From NCBI GenBank assembly GCA_002709645.1, contig PAQG01000006.1, positions 1 through 64,000 of the forward strand: a stretch of DNA of 64,000 bases, read 5' to 3'. Shown in pieces: positions 1 through 8,395 of this stretch (the first letter of the stretch is position 1; each line of letters opens with the position of its first letter). A program made the translations under genes and the position numbers. This DNA is from Acidimicrobiaceae bacterium. Its GTDB lineage: Bacteria > Actinomycetota > Acidimicrobiia > Acidimicrobiales > UBA8592. A model generated the notes under the pieces. It worked only from the letters and a program-made list of their open reading frames with translations. It did not search any database and was not told the DNA's origin.

Positions 1-609
1 TTTGACCTGCCAGGCTGGCAGGAACTCTACGAAGAACTTTCCAATCAAGGTCTCATGGTCATAGCTGTAGCTATAGACGAAAACATAGAAGCCATCAAGG
101 AACTAGCAAATGGAATCACTTATCCGGTTCTTATGGACAAAGACCATATTCTTACCGAACTGTATGCAATAAGTAATGTCCCATCCGTAATTTGGATAGA
201 TGAAAAGGGAATGATCTCTCGACCTGCAGCAAGTGAATTTGGAACTGATACTTTTGCAGAAATAACTGGGATTAGCCGAGAAACCCACATGCAACAGGTA
301 CGTGACTGGGTGCATGATGGAGCGCTGCCAGAAGATGCTTCTTATGTTGTCCCTGACCTCTCTGAAGAAGAGATTCAAGCCAGACTTCATTTTAGGATCG
401 CTGTTCACCTAAGAAGAGAAGATCAACTAGGTGAAGCGGATATACATTTTGATAAAGCCGCCGAACTCGCTCCACTTGATTTCACTATTGTTCGCGCGAG
501 CATGCCTTTGCGTGGTGGAGATCCATTTGGTGAGGAATTCTTTACCCTTTATCAAAAATACCAAGATGCTGGTTCTCCTTTCCATGGAATTCCCAGAGGT
601 GCAAGCTAG
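1..609 (+). CDS. Redoxin/TlpA-like thioredoxin-fold protein, 5' end cut by window
   Basis: The reading frame is open from base 1, so the gene begins before the window; the first ATG at 55 is internal. Visible are the helix after a presumed active site (ELYEEL), the beta strand VIAVAID, and the cis-proline region NVPSVIWIDEKG, typical of TlpA/ResA-like or AhpC/TSA proteins. The CxxC or CxxU site would lie upstream and cannot be judged. The last ~85 residues (RIAVHLRREDQLGEADIHF) are helical and look like a TPR-like tail. A redox or thiol role is inferred from the fold only. Confidence 0.6.
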   Translation, partial: FDLPGWQELYEELSNQGLMVIAVAIDENIEAIKELANGITYPVLMDKDHILTELYAISNVPSVIWIDEKGMISRPAASEFGTDTFAEITGISRETHMQQVRDWVHDGALPEDASYVVPDLSEEEIQARLHFRIAVHLRREDQLGEADIHFDKAAELAPLDFTIVRASMPLRGGDPFGEEFFTLYQKYQDAGSPFHGIPRGAS

Positions 610-613
610 GCGA

Positions 614-1174
614 CTAATGATGCATCCCATCAATGGGAATTACGCGTTGACTTACTTCTGAAAGTTCCCCCTTTGCGATCTCAAACGATACAACTTTCTC
701 GGCTCGGTGTTGGCCAGATTGCATTTTCCCGCTCACGATATCAATCTCTAATCCTTCAATCACGGGAATAAGCGCTATTGCCCGAAATCCCTTGTCGGTT
801 CCCGGGCTAGGACGTTTGGTCTCAGTGATTAAATGTCCTGACTGCCAAACCCATTCTTCATTGACGCTCACGAAACGACAACGATGATTTGCTGGGTTTC
901 TTGAAACCAAAGCTCCAGGGCAAATAAGAAATTGGCCTTCAATCCATGGCATTACGCCTAGTCCTGATCTTTCAAACCCCGACTCAAATGCCTGCTTAAT
1001 GATGGCATCATGGTCACCTGATTGAATAGCTCTATGCCGAATTTCATTTTGCATTTCTATCTGCAATTGATCTAATTCTTTATCGCTCAGCTCTTGAATA
1101 AAAAATGACCACATCGCTGAGTCTGTTAGCGCCATAGGGTTGTTCTGTTCATCTATTGGGTCATCCATATGCAT
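614..1174 (-). CDS. Hypothetical protein, 186 aa
   Basis: I do not recognise a family. The N-terminal half is acidic and helical (SDKELDQLQIEMQNEI). The C-terminal half has beta-like stretches ending in IPIDGMHH. There are no membrane segments and no signal peptide. It is convergent with the redoxin gene (4 nt gap) and divergent from the esterase at 1273, with a ~100 bp shared upstream region holding an inverted repeat. Length and composition match its neighbours, so I take it as real. Confidence 0.55.
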   Translation of the reverse strand: MHMDDPIDEQNNPMALTDSAMWSFFIQELSDKELDQLQIEMQNEIRHRAIQSGDHDAIIKQAFESGFERSGLGVMPWIEGQFLICPGALVSRNPANHRCRFVSVNEEWVWQSGHLITETKRPSPGTDKGFRAIALIPVIEGLEIDIVSGKMQSGQHRAEKVVSFEIAKGELSEVSQRVIPIDGMHH

Positions 1175-1225
1175 ATTCTGCCACTACCCTGTGCCATTTC
1201 GTGTAATGCTTCCATAGACCTGATT

Positions 1226-1249
1226 TCTCAAATCACTTTAAATTTGAGA
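1226..1249. repeat. Inverted repeat between divergent genes
   Basis: TCTCAAAT (1226-1233) and ATTTGAGA (1242-1249) form a perfect 8-bp inverted repeat around an 8-nt spacer. It lies 24 nt before the esterase start and in the only gap shared with the divergent gene at 614-1174. It could be an operator for both genes or an mRNA hairpin; there is no T-run, so a terminator is unlikely. Confidence 0.4.
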
Positions 1250-1272
1250 GAATAGCTAAAGAAGGGAGAGAT

Positions 1273-2238
1273 ATGAATCTTTGGCCACAGGATTGGGGTC
1301 CACACGGTGAAGAACTTCAGAAATTGTTGAAAGAATCTCAACCTTCCTCTGAAGCGGCAGAAGATGATTCGGATAATCCAACTCTTTCAGCAAAGGATTA
1401 TGTCAATCTGATGCGAGAAACCCTTGCTGCGACCCCGTTCCCACTAGATGAGCACGCTGAAGAGACTGAAATAAATGGCGTCCCTTGCCGAATAATGACT
1501 CCGAGCACAAGGTCTCAAGGAGTGTACTTGCATTTTCATGGGGGGGGAATGGTTGCTGGGAGTGCCTTTATGGGGGATGTAGAGAACCGTCATTTGTCTA
1601 ATACATTTGACCTTTCGGTAGTTTCAGTTGATTACCGGCTCGCTCCAGAGTTCCCATTTCCTGCAGCACCTGATGATGGCTTCGCTGTAGCTACATGGTT
1701 ATTAGAGAATAGTGAGAACAAATTCGGAACAACGAATTTAGTGATTGGAGGAGAGTCAGCTGGAGCTTATCTAGCTGCATTAACACTTCTTCGGTTAAGA
1801 GAATCAGTGGGTCCTGAGGCAGTAAATCGATTTTTAGGAGCAAATCTTATCTTTGGCGTATTTGACTGGAGTCAATCACCGTCACAACTTGGGAAACGGC
1901 CATTTCCCGATGACTTTGATGTTCTATCACCTGAAATAATTAGTTTCTTTGCAGAAATGTATCTTCCGGAATTGAACTTAGAAGATCGGCGTGATCCTTC
2001 CGTCTCTCCAACATATGCTGACTTAAGAGGACTTATACCAGCATATTTTTGTGTTGGTTCTTCTGATCATCTCCTTGATGACACATTATTCCTAGCGAAT
2101 AGATGGCGCGTCGCTGGGAATAATTGCAACATTGATGTTTTCCCAAGGGCACCTCATGCGTTTACGATGTTTCCTTCTCCGTACGTGGAATTATTCGCGG
2201 AACGTCGAGACGCGTGGTTTTCAGAAATCCTTACTTAA
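1273..2238 (+). CDS. Alpha/beta hydrolase, HSL-type esterase/lipase
   Basis: An esterase of the hormone-sensitive-lipase (alpha/beta hydrolase fold-3) family. The oxyanion-hole motif HGGG is near residues 89-92, the nucleophile motif GESAG has Ser near 162, the strand-turn VDYRLAPE is typical, and the acid (SSDHLLDD) and His (APHAF) are present near the C-terminus. There is no signal peptide, so it is likely cytoplasmic and acts on short or medium acyl esters. A good GGGAGAG ribosome site precedes the ATG. At 321 aa it has the usual family length. The substrate cannot be told. Confidence 0.88.
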   Translation: MNLWPQDWGPHGEELQKLLKESQPSSEAAEDDSDNPTLSAKDYVNLMRETLAATPFPLDEHAEETEINGVPCRIMTPSTRSQGVYLHFHGGGMVAGSAFMGDVENRHLSNTFDLSVVSVDYRLAPEFPFPAAPDDGFAVATWLLENSENKFGTTNLVIGGESAGAYLAALTLLRLRESVGPEAVNRFLGANLIFGVFDWSQSPSQLGKRPFPDDFDVLSPEIISFFAEMYLPELNLEDRRDPSVSPTYADLRGLIPAYFCVGSSDHLLDDTLFLANRWRVAGNNCNIDVFPRAPHAFTMFPSPYVELFAERRDAWFSEILT

Positions 2239-2243
2239 GAGGG

Positions 2244-3488
2244 TTAGCTTGAATCTGGTTTCACTTCTGAAAAATCCTTAACATCCCGCAAAGCTGGGAA
2301 GAATCGCCACCAGATTACAACTACTGCCAATGTCCCAACTCCTCCAAAGAGGATCGCCCCGACTAATCCAAATGCTGCAGCTGTTAATCCAGATTCAACT
2401 GCCCCCAATTCATTCGAAGCGCCGATAAAGACACCCTCTACAGCCAGGACTCGACCTCTCATTTGTTCTGGGGTAGCTAAAGGAACAAGGCTTGCACGTA
2501 TATACACCGAGACTGCATCCGCTCCGGAAAGAACCATGAGAGCTCCGAAAGCCAGCACAAAATTTGTTGATAATCCAAGAACAATTGTTCCACAACCGAA
2601 AACAGCAACAGCGGTTAATAATGATTTTCCAATATCTCTGCGAAGAGGTCGGACAGATAATGTTACTGCCACAACCGTAGCTCCAATCCCAACACCGGCT
2701 CGGAGCCAGCCAAGGCCAACAGCTCCAACGCCAAGCCGATCCTCAGCTATCGCAGGGAGCAACGCTACAGCACCTCCGAAAAGAACCGCTATAAGGTCAA
2801 GCGATATAGCGCCATATAGAATTGGGCTTTTTCTGATAAATTTTAACCCCTCAAGGGCATCACGAAATGCTTGCCGGCCACCTGTCGTAGCTAACCTCTT
2901 TATTGACGAAGGTCCAACAGTTAGCAACAGCAGATTGGCTATTAAATAGGATATAACAGCCGCAAGATACGGGAATGATGCCCCAGCGACAAAGATAAAT
3001 CCGAATAGGGCCGGTCCTACAATTATTCCCGCTTGGAATGCAACCGATTTTAAGGCAACGACCCTTTCCACCACATCATCTGGAGACCAATCAATGGGTA
3101 AAGCGCGGCTAGCTGGCATAGCGAAGGCTCTCGCAACTCCGAAAAGCGCTATCAGACCAAAAATAGGAAGAACTGAAGTCGGCTCAGAAGCTACGTATAG
3201 AAACAGCAGAAATGATGCGAGTGCTTCTGCGAATAACGCAAAGCTGAAAACCTTTCTCCTATCAAATCGATCAGCGATTGGGCCAGTAAACGGCGACAGA
3301 AGAGCTAAAGGAAGAAATTCAGCAAGACCAAGCAAACCAAGGTTAAGTTCACTTCCGGTCATGTCGTAAACCTGTTTCCCAACTATCGTGATCTGGCCTA
3401 CGGTTGCTAAAGCAGAAAAGAAAGAAGCAGTTAAAAGAATCTTTACTTTTCTTGGAACTTGACCAGTAGAGTTTGCTGTTTCAGTCAA
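2244..3488 (-). CDS. MFS transporter, EntS/MFS_3-like
   Basis: A 414-residue protein with about 12 hydrophobic segments. It carries the MFS loop 2-3 signature GPIADRFDRRKVF and a second half beginning near LYGAISLDLIAVL. It resembles the enterobactin-exporter-like group of major facilitator permeases, which act by proton antiport in the inner membrane. Its start overlaps the stop of the MBL gene by 4 nt, so the two are probably co-transcribed and translationally coupled. An export role linked to the hydrolase is inference. Confidence 0.82.
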   Translation of the reverse strand: MTETANSTGQVPRKVKILLTASFFSALATVGQITIVGKQVYDMTGSELNLGLLGLAEFLPLALLSPFTGPIADRFDRRKVFSFALFAEALASFLLFLYVASEPTSVLPIFGLIALFGVARAFAMPASRALPIDWSPDDVVERVVALKSVAFQAGIIVGPALFGFIFVAGASFPYLAAVISYLIANLLLLTVGPSSIKRLATTGGRQAFRDALEGLKFIRKSPILYGAISLDLIAVLFGGAVALLPAIAEDRLGVGAVGLGWLRAGVGIGATVVAVTLSVRPLRRDIGKSLLTAVAVFGCGTIVLGLSTNFVLAFGALMVLSGADAVSVYIRASLVPLATPEQMRGRVLAVEGVFIGASNELGAVESGLTAAAFGLVGAILFGGVGTLAVVVIWWRFFPALRDVKDFSEVKPDSS

Positions 3489-4834
3489 CGTTTTTGATCC
3501 GGCGCTGATTGCACAATCTCTTCTGATTCCCTCATGGCAGCAGCGAAAATACCCTTACTCATTAAACTACTCTCAGTAGACCTTCGTAAACGATAGATTT
3601 CAGCTCGTGCCCCATGGACTATTTTGCTCTCCGGGGAAGCTTCAGCAGCAAATTCAATTAAATGGCATGCAAGTCGCAGGTCACCAGTAGATGCGTGAAC
3701 TTGTGCCCGTTCAACTAGTTTCTCAACTCCTCCAGAAAGAAAAGCAAGTTCTTCAGCTAAGATTTTCTGAGGCGATGGTTTTAGAGAAGAAGGATCAGCA
3801 TCCCACCAACCTCCGTATTTTCGCCAAATATTTCTAACAACAAATTCAGGTTCGTCGTAAAGAGGTTGTAACCATGGAAGTCCCAACATATCTTCGTCGA
3901 CTTTTACCTCATGAACAATATGGTTTAATTGCTCACCTCTATTCATGAGTTCCAAAGTGTCAGAAACTAACTTCTCTAACACATCTGCGATATCTCCAAG
4001 GACACGATTTATCCTGTCCGTTCCAGAAATTGGCAAACCATGCGCCGGAAGAAGCAATTCAGCATCATACGTCATCATTTGCCGAAGCGCTGCAGCCCAT
4101 TCAAGTGGATACCGTTGCACTTTTTGCGGATTTCCCGCATTAGGGAACACCCAAATAACTAGATCGCCAGTAACCAGAGTTTTTTGTGAAGGAATCCAGG
4201 CCCATGTGTGGTCATCAGTCTCTCCCTTCCCATGGTTGAATTCTATATTGAGGCCCCCAACCGATAGTTTCATTTCATCTTGATATACGACATCAGGCCA
4301 GACAGTTCCCTCCGGAACAAATAAAGAAGAACCTGATGTCAATCCCATGCCATGTTTCGGAGATACACCACCAAACTGCCTTCTATTAATTAGCGTATTC
4401 CAATTATTCGTCTGCTCATAGCGCCGTAGCCTACGTGGAACGTTTTCATGGCCGAAGACTGTCGGGTGGCGGTAATTGCGGTTTTCGGCATCAGCGATGA
4501 TTGCACCGGAACCACCGACATGATCTAAATGCCCGTGTGTATATACCAAAGAGTGTATTTGGTCTGTGGTCCACTTACGTAAAGAATCAACAACAGCAAC
4601 CCCACTTGCTTCCCCACTAGCATCAAATGCTACAAGTCCATCATCTGTTCTGAAAACGACCATATGGCTGAAAGATTCAATGACAGCTATACCTTCATCA
4701 ATCACGCTTAATTGATTAGACACTCTGTTAGTCGGCTCAGTTGCTATGCCTTCATCAATAACTTTTGAAGAAAGCTCAATAGGGTCTTCTGTACGTATTG
4801 TTTTCAAATCCCGAGGTTTCGGATGTAAGGACAC
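3485..4834 (-). CDS. MBL-fold hydrolase, alkylsulfatase-like
   Basis: A metallo-beta-lactamase-fold hydrolase with a full metal site: HGHLDH at residues 100-105, GETDDH, TGD and PAHG. The C-terminal ~130 residues (AEELAFLSGGVEKLVERAQ, then a helical region) resemble the alkylsulfatase dimerisation domain. The SCP2-like third domain of SdsA1-type enzymes is absent. The heptapeptide VIDEGIA occurs twice near the N-terminus (about 25-31 and 44-50). It is first in a two-gene unit with the MFS gene. It probably hydrolyses an ester, sulfate ester or lactone in the cytoplasm. Confidence 0.8.
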   Translation of the reverse strand: MSLHPKPRDLKTIRTEDPIELSSKVIDEGIATEPTNRVSNQLSVIDEGIAVIESFSHMVVFRTDDGLVAFDASGEASGVAVVDSLRKWTTDQIHSLVYTHGHLDHVGGSGAIIADAENRNYRHPTVFGHENVPRRLRRYEQTNNWNTLINRRQFGGVSPKHGMGLTSGSSLFVPEGTVWPDVVYQDEMKLSVGGLNIEFNHGKGETDDHTWAWIPSQKTLVTGDLVIWVFPNAGNPQKVQRYPLEWAAALRQMMTYDAELLLPAHGLPISGTDRINRVLGDIADVLEKLVSDTLELMNRGEQLNHIVHEVKVDEDMLGLPWLQPLYDEPEFVVRNIWRKYGGWWDADPSSLKPSPQKILAEELAFLSGGVEKLVERAQVHASTGDLRLACHLIEFAAEASPESKIVHGARAEIYRLRRSTESSLMSKGIFAAAMRESEEIVQSAPDQKR

Positions 4835-4842
4835 TATCTATC

Positions 4843-5628
4843 TCATTTCCGATTAAATTCTGCTTTCCCGGGCCCATGTTCAATAAAGCTTTGCACACCA
4901 ACCAAACGATCCTCTGTCTCAAAACAATCGCCGAATGCTTCCGCTTCAACTTTAACGGCTTCCTCCAAGGGCATTGAAAGGCCTTGCATCATCGCCCGTT
5001 TAATAAACTGAAGAGATTTAGGACCATTCGCATACTCTTCCGCTGCTTCGATTGCCTTCGGGTAGCATTCCTCGTCAGGGAACACCGCTGAAACAAGCCC
5101 GATCTGTTCTGCTTCAGCTGCTTTAACTTGTCGACCCGAGTAATTAATTTCTTTAGCTTTTGTGATTCCAACTAGCCGCATCAATCGTTGCGTTCCACCA
5201 GCACCAGGGAGAATACCTAAAAGAACTTCTGGCTGCCCAAAAACCGCTCTCTCACCGGCAAAACGGAAGTCAGTTGCCATAGCAAGTTCACAACCTCCTC
5301 CAAGCGCATACCCATTTACTGCACTAATAGTAATCTGCGGAAGATTTTCTATTGCCAACAAAGCATTATGTAGATTCATGGAAAACTCAACTGCTTCTTC
5401 TTTATCTTTAATGGCAGGGAACTCTTTAATGTCCGCTCCAGCAGCAAAGATTTTTGGGCCACCCCAAACTACAACTGCACCGACCGATTCATTAGTTGCC
5501 AGACTGTTCACTACTTCATGCAATTCGGCAGTTAACTGCATACTTATCGCATTCATCGGGGGTCGATCAAGCCTTATTGTTGCAACTCCTGTATCACCAT
5601 CAATTTCGACATTTACAAACTCTCCCAT
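4843..5628 (-). CDS. Enoyl-CoA hydratase
   Basis: A crotonase-superfamily protein, 261 aa from the chosen start. Oxyanion-hole segments AAGADIKEF and GYALGGGCELA are present. Both acidic residues of true hydratases are seen (GGGCELA and QPEVLLGILPGAGGTQRL). Hydration of trans-2-enoyl-CoA in beta-oxidation is therefore likely. I start at 5628 and not at 5658, because AAGGAG sits 6 nt upstream of that ATG and the protein then begins with the normal crotonase strand. It lies 8 nt before the MBL gene on the same strand. Confidence 0.9.
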   Translation of the reverse strand: MGEFVNVEIDGDTGVATIRLDRPPMNAISMQLTAELHEVVNSLATNESVGAVVVWGGPKIFAAGADIKEFPAIKDKEEAVEFSMNLHNALLAIENLPQITISAVNGYALGGGCELAMATDFRFAGERAVFGQPEVLLGILPGAGGTQRLMRLVGITKAKEINYSGRQVKAAEAEQIGLVSAVFPDEECYPKAIEAAEEYANGPKSLQFIKRAMMQGLSMPLEEAVKVEAEAFGDCFETEDRLVGVQSFIEHGPGKAEFNRK

Positions 5629-5634
5629 GCTAAT

Positions 5635-5640
5635 CTCCTT
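5635..5640 (-). promoter_or_regulatory. Shine-Dalgarno site fixing the hydratase start
   Basis: AAGGAG on the minus strand lies 6 nt before the ATG at 5628. This is a near-perfect anti-16S match and decides for the internal ATG over the upstream one at 5658. Confidence 0.75.
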
Positions 5641-5693
5641 TATTTTTTTGCAAGGCATCGTGAGAATAGCCTAACAGCGACCCAGTTACTATC

Positions 5694-6464
5694 TCATTCC
5701 GTTTCAAATGTCCGAATTAATTCCAACGGCCTGTTCGTAGTTATTGAATTCACCTTTGCAGCTAATAGCGAATTCATCACAGATCCTTCATCAACAGTAA
5801 AAACCCAGACTTCTAAATCAAACCCATGAATTACTCTAATAATTCTTGCTGTCAAGAACCTGTAATTAGTGTTTATCCCAATAACGTTTGGGAGACTCAA
5901 GACGGACCCGAAACGAGATTGAAGATAGATTTTGTCAAAAAATCGTAGCCCTAGTAGAAAGCGATCAACTCTAGAGAGATTGACAAGCACATTTAACTCA
6001 GGAAATTCTTTTACAAATTTTTTAACGTCTTTGATCATCAGTCCTGAAAAGATCACTTTCCCCTGAATGTTCAATTCGTTAATACTGGAAACCAACCTGT
6101 CATTAGGTAAACCAGACTTCAGGTCAAGATTCCATTTCGTACTTGAAGAGAATTCCTTCAATAACTCCTCAACCAAGGGAACTGATTCAGTTGAAAAATT
6201 TTTATCTGGAGATTTCACTTTTAATGGCTTTATATCTTCCCAATTGGTCTCAGATATTTTTCCTGCCCCAGAAGTCATCTCCCCTAATGTAGGCCCATGC
6301 AAGGCTACAGAATATCCGTCCTTGGTTGTTGAAACATCAACTTCAACGACATCACAGCCAACCTCAATCGCTGAAATTACCGATGCTCTAGTGTTCTCTG
6401 GGAATGCTGACGAATTTCCTTTATGAGCGATAATCTGACGTTTACCAGTTGCCCATTTATCCAT
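5694..6464 (-). CDS. Glycerophosphodiester phosphodiesterase family protein
   Basis: A TIM-barrel GDPD. Motifs: HKG (His14), PENT, EVDV (Glu41, Asp43), TKDG and the second catalytic His56. The family normally has HRG, so Arg is replaced by Lys here, and the HD pair after the beta strand is HG. The metal and acid/base residues remain, so activity on glycerophosphodiesters is plausible but the substrate may differ. There is no signal peptide, so it is likely cytosolic. It has 256 aa, a normal length. It sits upstream of the hydratase on the same strand with a ~65 bp gap. Confidence 0.83.
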   Translation of the reverse strand: MDKWATGKRQIIAHKGNSSAFPENTRASVISAIEVGCDVVEVDVSTTKDGYSVALHGPTLGEMTSGAGKISETNWEDIKPLKVKSPDKNFSTESVPLVEELLKEFSSSTKWNLDLKSGLPNDRLVSSINELNIQGKVIFSGLMIKDVKKFVKEFPELNVLVNLSRVDRFLLGLRFFDKIYLQSRFGSVLSLPNVIGINTNYRFLTARIIRVIHGFDLEVWVFTVDEGSVMNSLLAAKVNSITTNRPLELIRTFETE

Positions 6465-6584
6465 AATCCTAGATTATCCAATGATTTAGCCCCAGTGAGA
6501 CCCCCAAATGTTAATTCCTGTCTCCGGAGCATCTATTATCTATTCCTTTACCGAAGACTTGGTAAATAACAGCTAGCTCCCAAT

Positions 6585-6607
6585 TCCTCTCCTAATCTAG
6601 AAGAGGA
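6585..6607 (+). promoter_or_regulatory. Possible hairpin over the ribosome site of the MgtE-N/CBS gene
   Basis: TCCTCT (6585-6590) can pair with AGAGGA (6602-6607) around an 11-nt loop. The 3' arm overlaps the ribosome site AGGAGGG just before the ATG at 6617. This could mask translation initiation. The stem is only 6 bp, so chance is possible. Confidence 0.25.
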
Positions 6608-6616
6608 GGGACAAAC

Positions 6617-7855
6617 ATGACCGATCAAGACCTACAACATGATATTGATACGGCATTAGTTGACAACCCTCAGGTTCTTTGGGGTTCACGTGTCATCAAG
6701 CGCTCCCTATTTGATGCTGACGGAAGTACTCTTGGTTCTATTCAAGACCTTTTGCTAATCCCTGCAGCAACTGGAAACAACCTATATCTGCGCGGATTTC
6801 TCGCAGTTGTTGATAGAAGACTTATCTTCGTTCACGAAGCTCGAGTAGACGCTGTTGATAGAGATGGCTTACACCTTCGCGGCGGGACACTTGATCTCAG
6901 AATTTTTAAACGCCGACCTGGGGAACTGCTTCTCAGTGAAGACGTATACGGGACAGAGACAAACGAACATAGCATACGAGACGTCGGTTTTTGCGAAAAC
7001 AATCTCAACGATGGGAAATGGATAACTAGTCAAGTTGCATTTTCGTTAGGGGGAAGGCTACGAAGAAAAAACCTAGAGATAACAACGTGGGATAAAGTAG
7101 CTGAAGCATTCAGCCCTGATCCAGTCTCTGGTGATTTGGCTCGTTTACGCGAACTCCACAAAGCTGACGCAGCCGAAGCGATCCAAGCAATTCCTGAAAG
7201 CCGCAGATCGCAACTAACAGCAGCTCTTGAGGCAAGCCGCCTAGCTGACCTACTTGAAGAACTCCCTGAAAGCGCGCAAGCTGAAATTCTTAACACACTT
7301 GATACAGCTGATGCAATTGAGGTTCTAGGAGAAATGGAGATTGATGATGAAATTGATCTCCTAAAAGAACTAGAACCCTCACAAAGAGAAACTTTGTTAG
7401 CCCAAATGGATCCAGAAAACGTCCGTCAAATCCGGTCATTATTGAGCTATAACGAAGACACTGCTGGCGGGATGATGACTCCTGAAGCAATAGTTTTAAC
7501 GCCTGAAGCTACAGTTGCTGATGCTATAGCGAGACTTCGTGATACTGATCTTCCCCCAGCTATATCTGTTCGATTATTTGTCGCTGAGTCCCCTACACAA
7601 GCTCCAACAGGAAAATTCCTTGGAAGTGTTACCTTACCTAGGCTGCTTCGTGAACCTCCTACGTGTTTAGTGGGAGACTGTATCGATCGAAATGAACCGA
7701 CACTTCAACCCAACACCTCAGAAACAGAAGTGGCGGCTTTGCTAGCCCGATATGACCTTCTAGCTGTTGCTGTGGTTGATGCATTACATCGACTGGTTGG
7801 AGTCGTAACTGTTGATGATGTAATCATTCGACTAACCGAAGGAGCTTCGTCATGA
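6617..7855 (+). CDS. PRC-like/MgtE-N/CBS protein without transport domain
   Basis: The N-terminal ~165 residues look like two PRC-barrel-type beta units (SRVIKRSLFDADGSTLGSI and a second at ~125-165). Next come MgtE N-terminal superhelical repeats (about 175-275, with ADLLEELPE and DEIDLLKELE), then a CBS pair (GGMMTPEAIVLTPEATVADAI and LVGVVTVDDV). The five-helix Mg2+ channel domain of MgtE is missing, so this is a soluble sensor-like protein, not a transporter. The following DUF1003 gene overlaps its stop by 4 nt; this pairing is common in actinobacteria. A role in Mg2+ or nucleotide sensing is inferred. Confidence 0.8.
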   Translation: MTDQDLQHDIDTALVDNPQVLWGSRVIKRSLFDADGSTLGSIQDLLLIPAATGNNLYLRGFLAVVDRRLIFVHEARVDAVDRDGLHLRGGTLDLRIFKRRPGELLLSEDVYGTETNEHSIRDVGFCENNLNDGKWITSQVAFSLGGRLRRKNLEITTWDKVAEAFSPDPVSGDLARLRELHKADAAEAIQAIPESRRSQLTAALEASRLADLLEELPESAQAEILNTLDTADAIEVLGEMEIDDEIDLLKELEPSQRETLLAQMDPENVRQIRSLLSYNEDTAGGMMTPEAIVLTPEATVADAIARLRDTDLPPAISVRLFVAESPTQAPTGKFLGSVTLPRLLREPPTCLVGDCIDRNEPTLQPNTSETEVAALLARYDLLAVAVVDALHRLVGVVTVDDVIIRLTEGASS

Positions 7856-8331
7856 AAATCCGTGATGAAACAGTTACTATGCCCGGTGTAGGTGGACGTT
7901 CCCTCAGCTCTAACTATGATCGCGATACGGTCGGGAGATGGTCGGAAGCTGTCGCTCGCTTTATGGGTGGTGGGAAATTCCTTATCATCCAGACACTCGT
8001 TGTGATTGCTTGGATTACTATGAACGCCATCGCTGGGTCTAAAGGACTCTGGGATGAATACCCGTTCATCCTCCTCAACCTCCTTTTCAGCATCGAAGCT
8101 GCTTATGCTGCCCCTCTTATCCTCCTAGCCCAGCATCGCCAAGATGCAAGAGACAGGGCTTTAGCAGAAAGAGATCGAGAAGTTAACAGCAGGATCCTAT
8201 CCGATAGCGAATTCCTCACTAGGGAACTCGCAGCTATTCGAATACGTTTAGATGACATGGCGAGCGCTTCAGAACTAGAAACACTAATAACTGAAGTAAA
8301 GTCTCAAAGCAGCCCCATTCCCGACACATAG
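7852..8331 (+). CDS. DUF1003 membrane protein
   Basis: A 159-residue protein with two transmembrane helices (about 43-63 and 75-98, the latter with LFSIEAAYAAPLIL). A charged helical tail rich in Arg/Asp/Glu follows (QDARDRALAERDREVN), the hallmark of DUF1003. The function of the family is not established. The start ATG overlaps the stop of the CBS gene (ATGA), pointing to coupled translation and a shared task at the membrane. Confidence 0.85.
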   Translation: MKIRDETVTMPGVGGRSLSSNYDRDTVGRWSEAVARFMGGGKFLIIQTLVVIAWITMNAIAGSKGLWDEYPFILLNLLFSIEAAYAAPLILLAQHRQDARDRALAERDREVNSRILSDSEFLTRELAAIRIRLDDMASASELETLITEVKSQSSPIPDT

Positions 8332-8395
8332 CAGTTGCCACCTGAATTTCCTGTGCTGGGTTTTTTCGCTATTCTGATTACTACTAGGAGACCAA

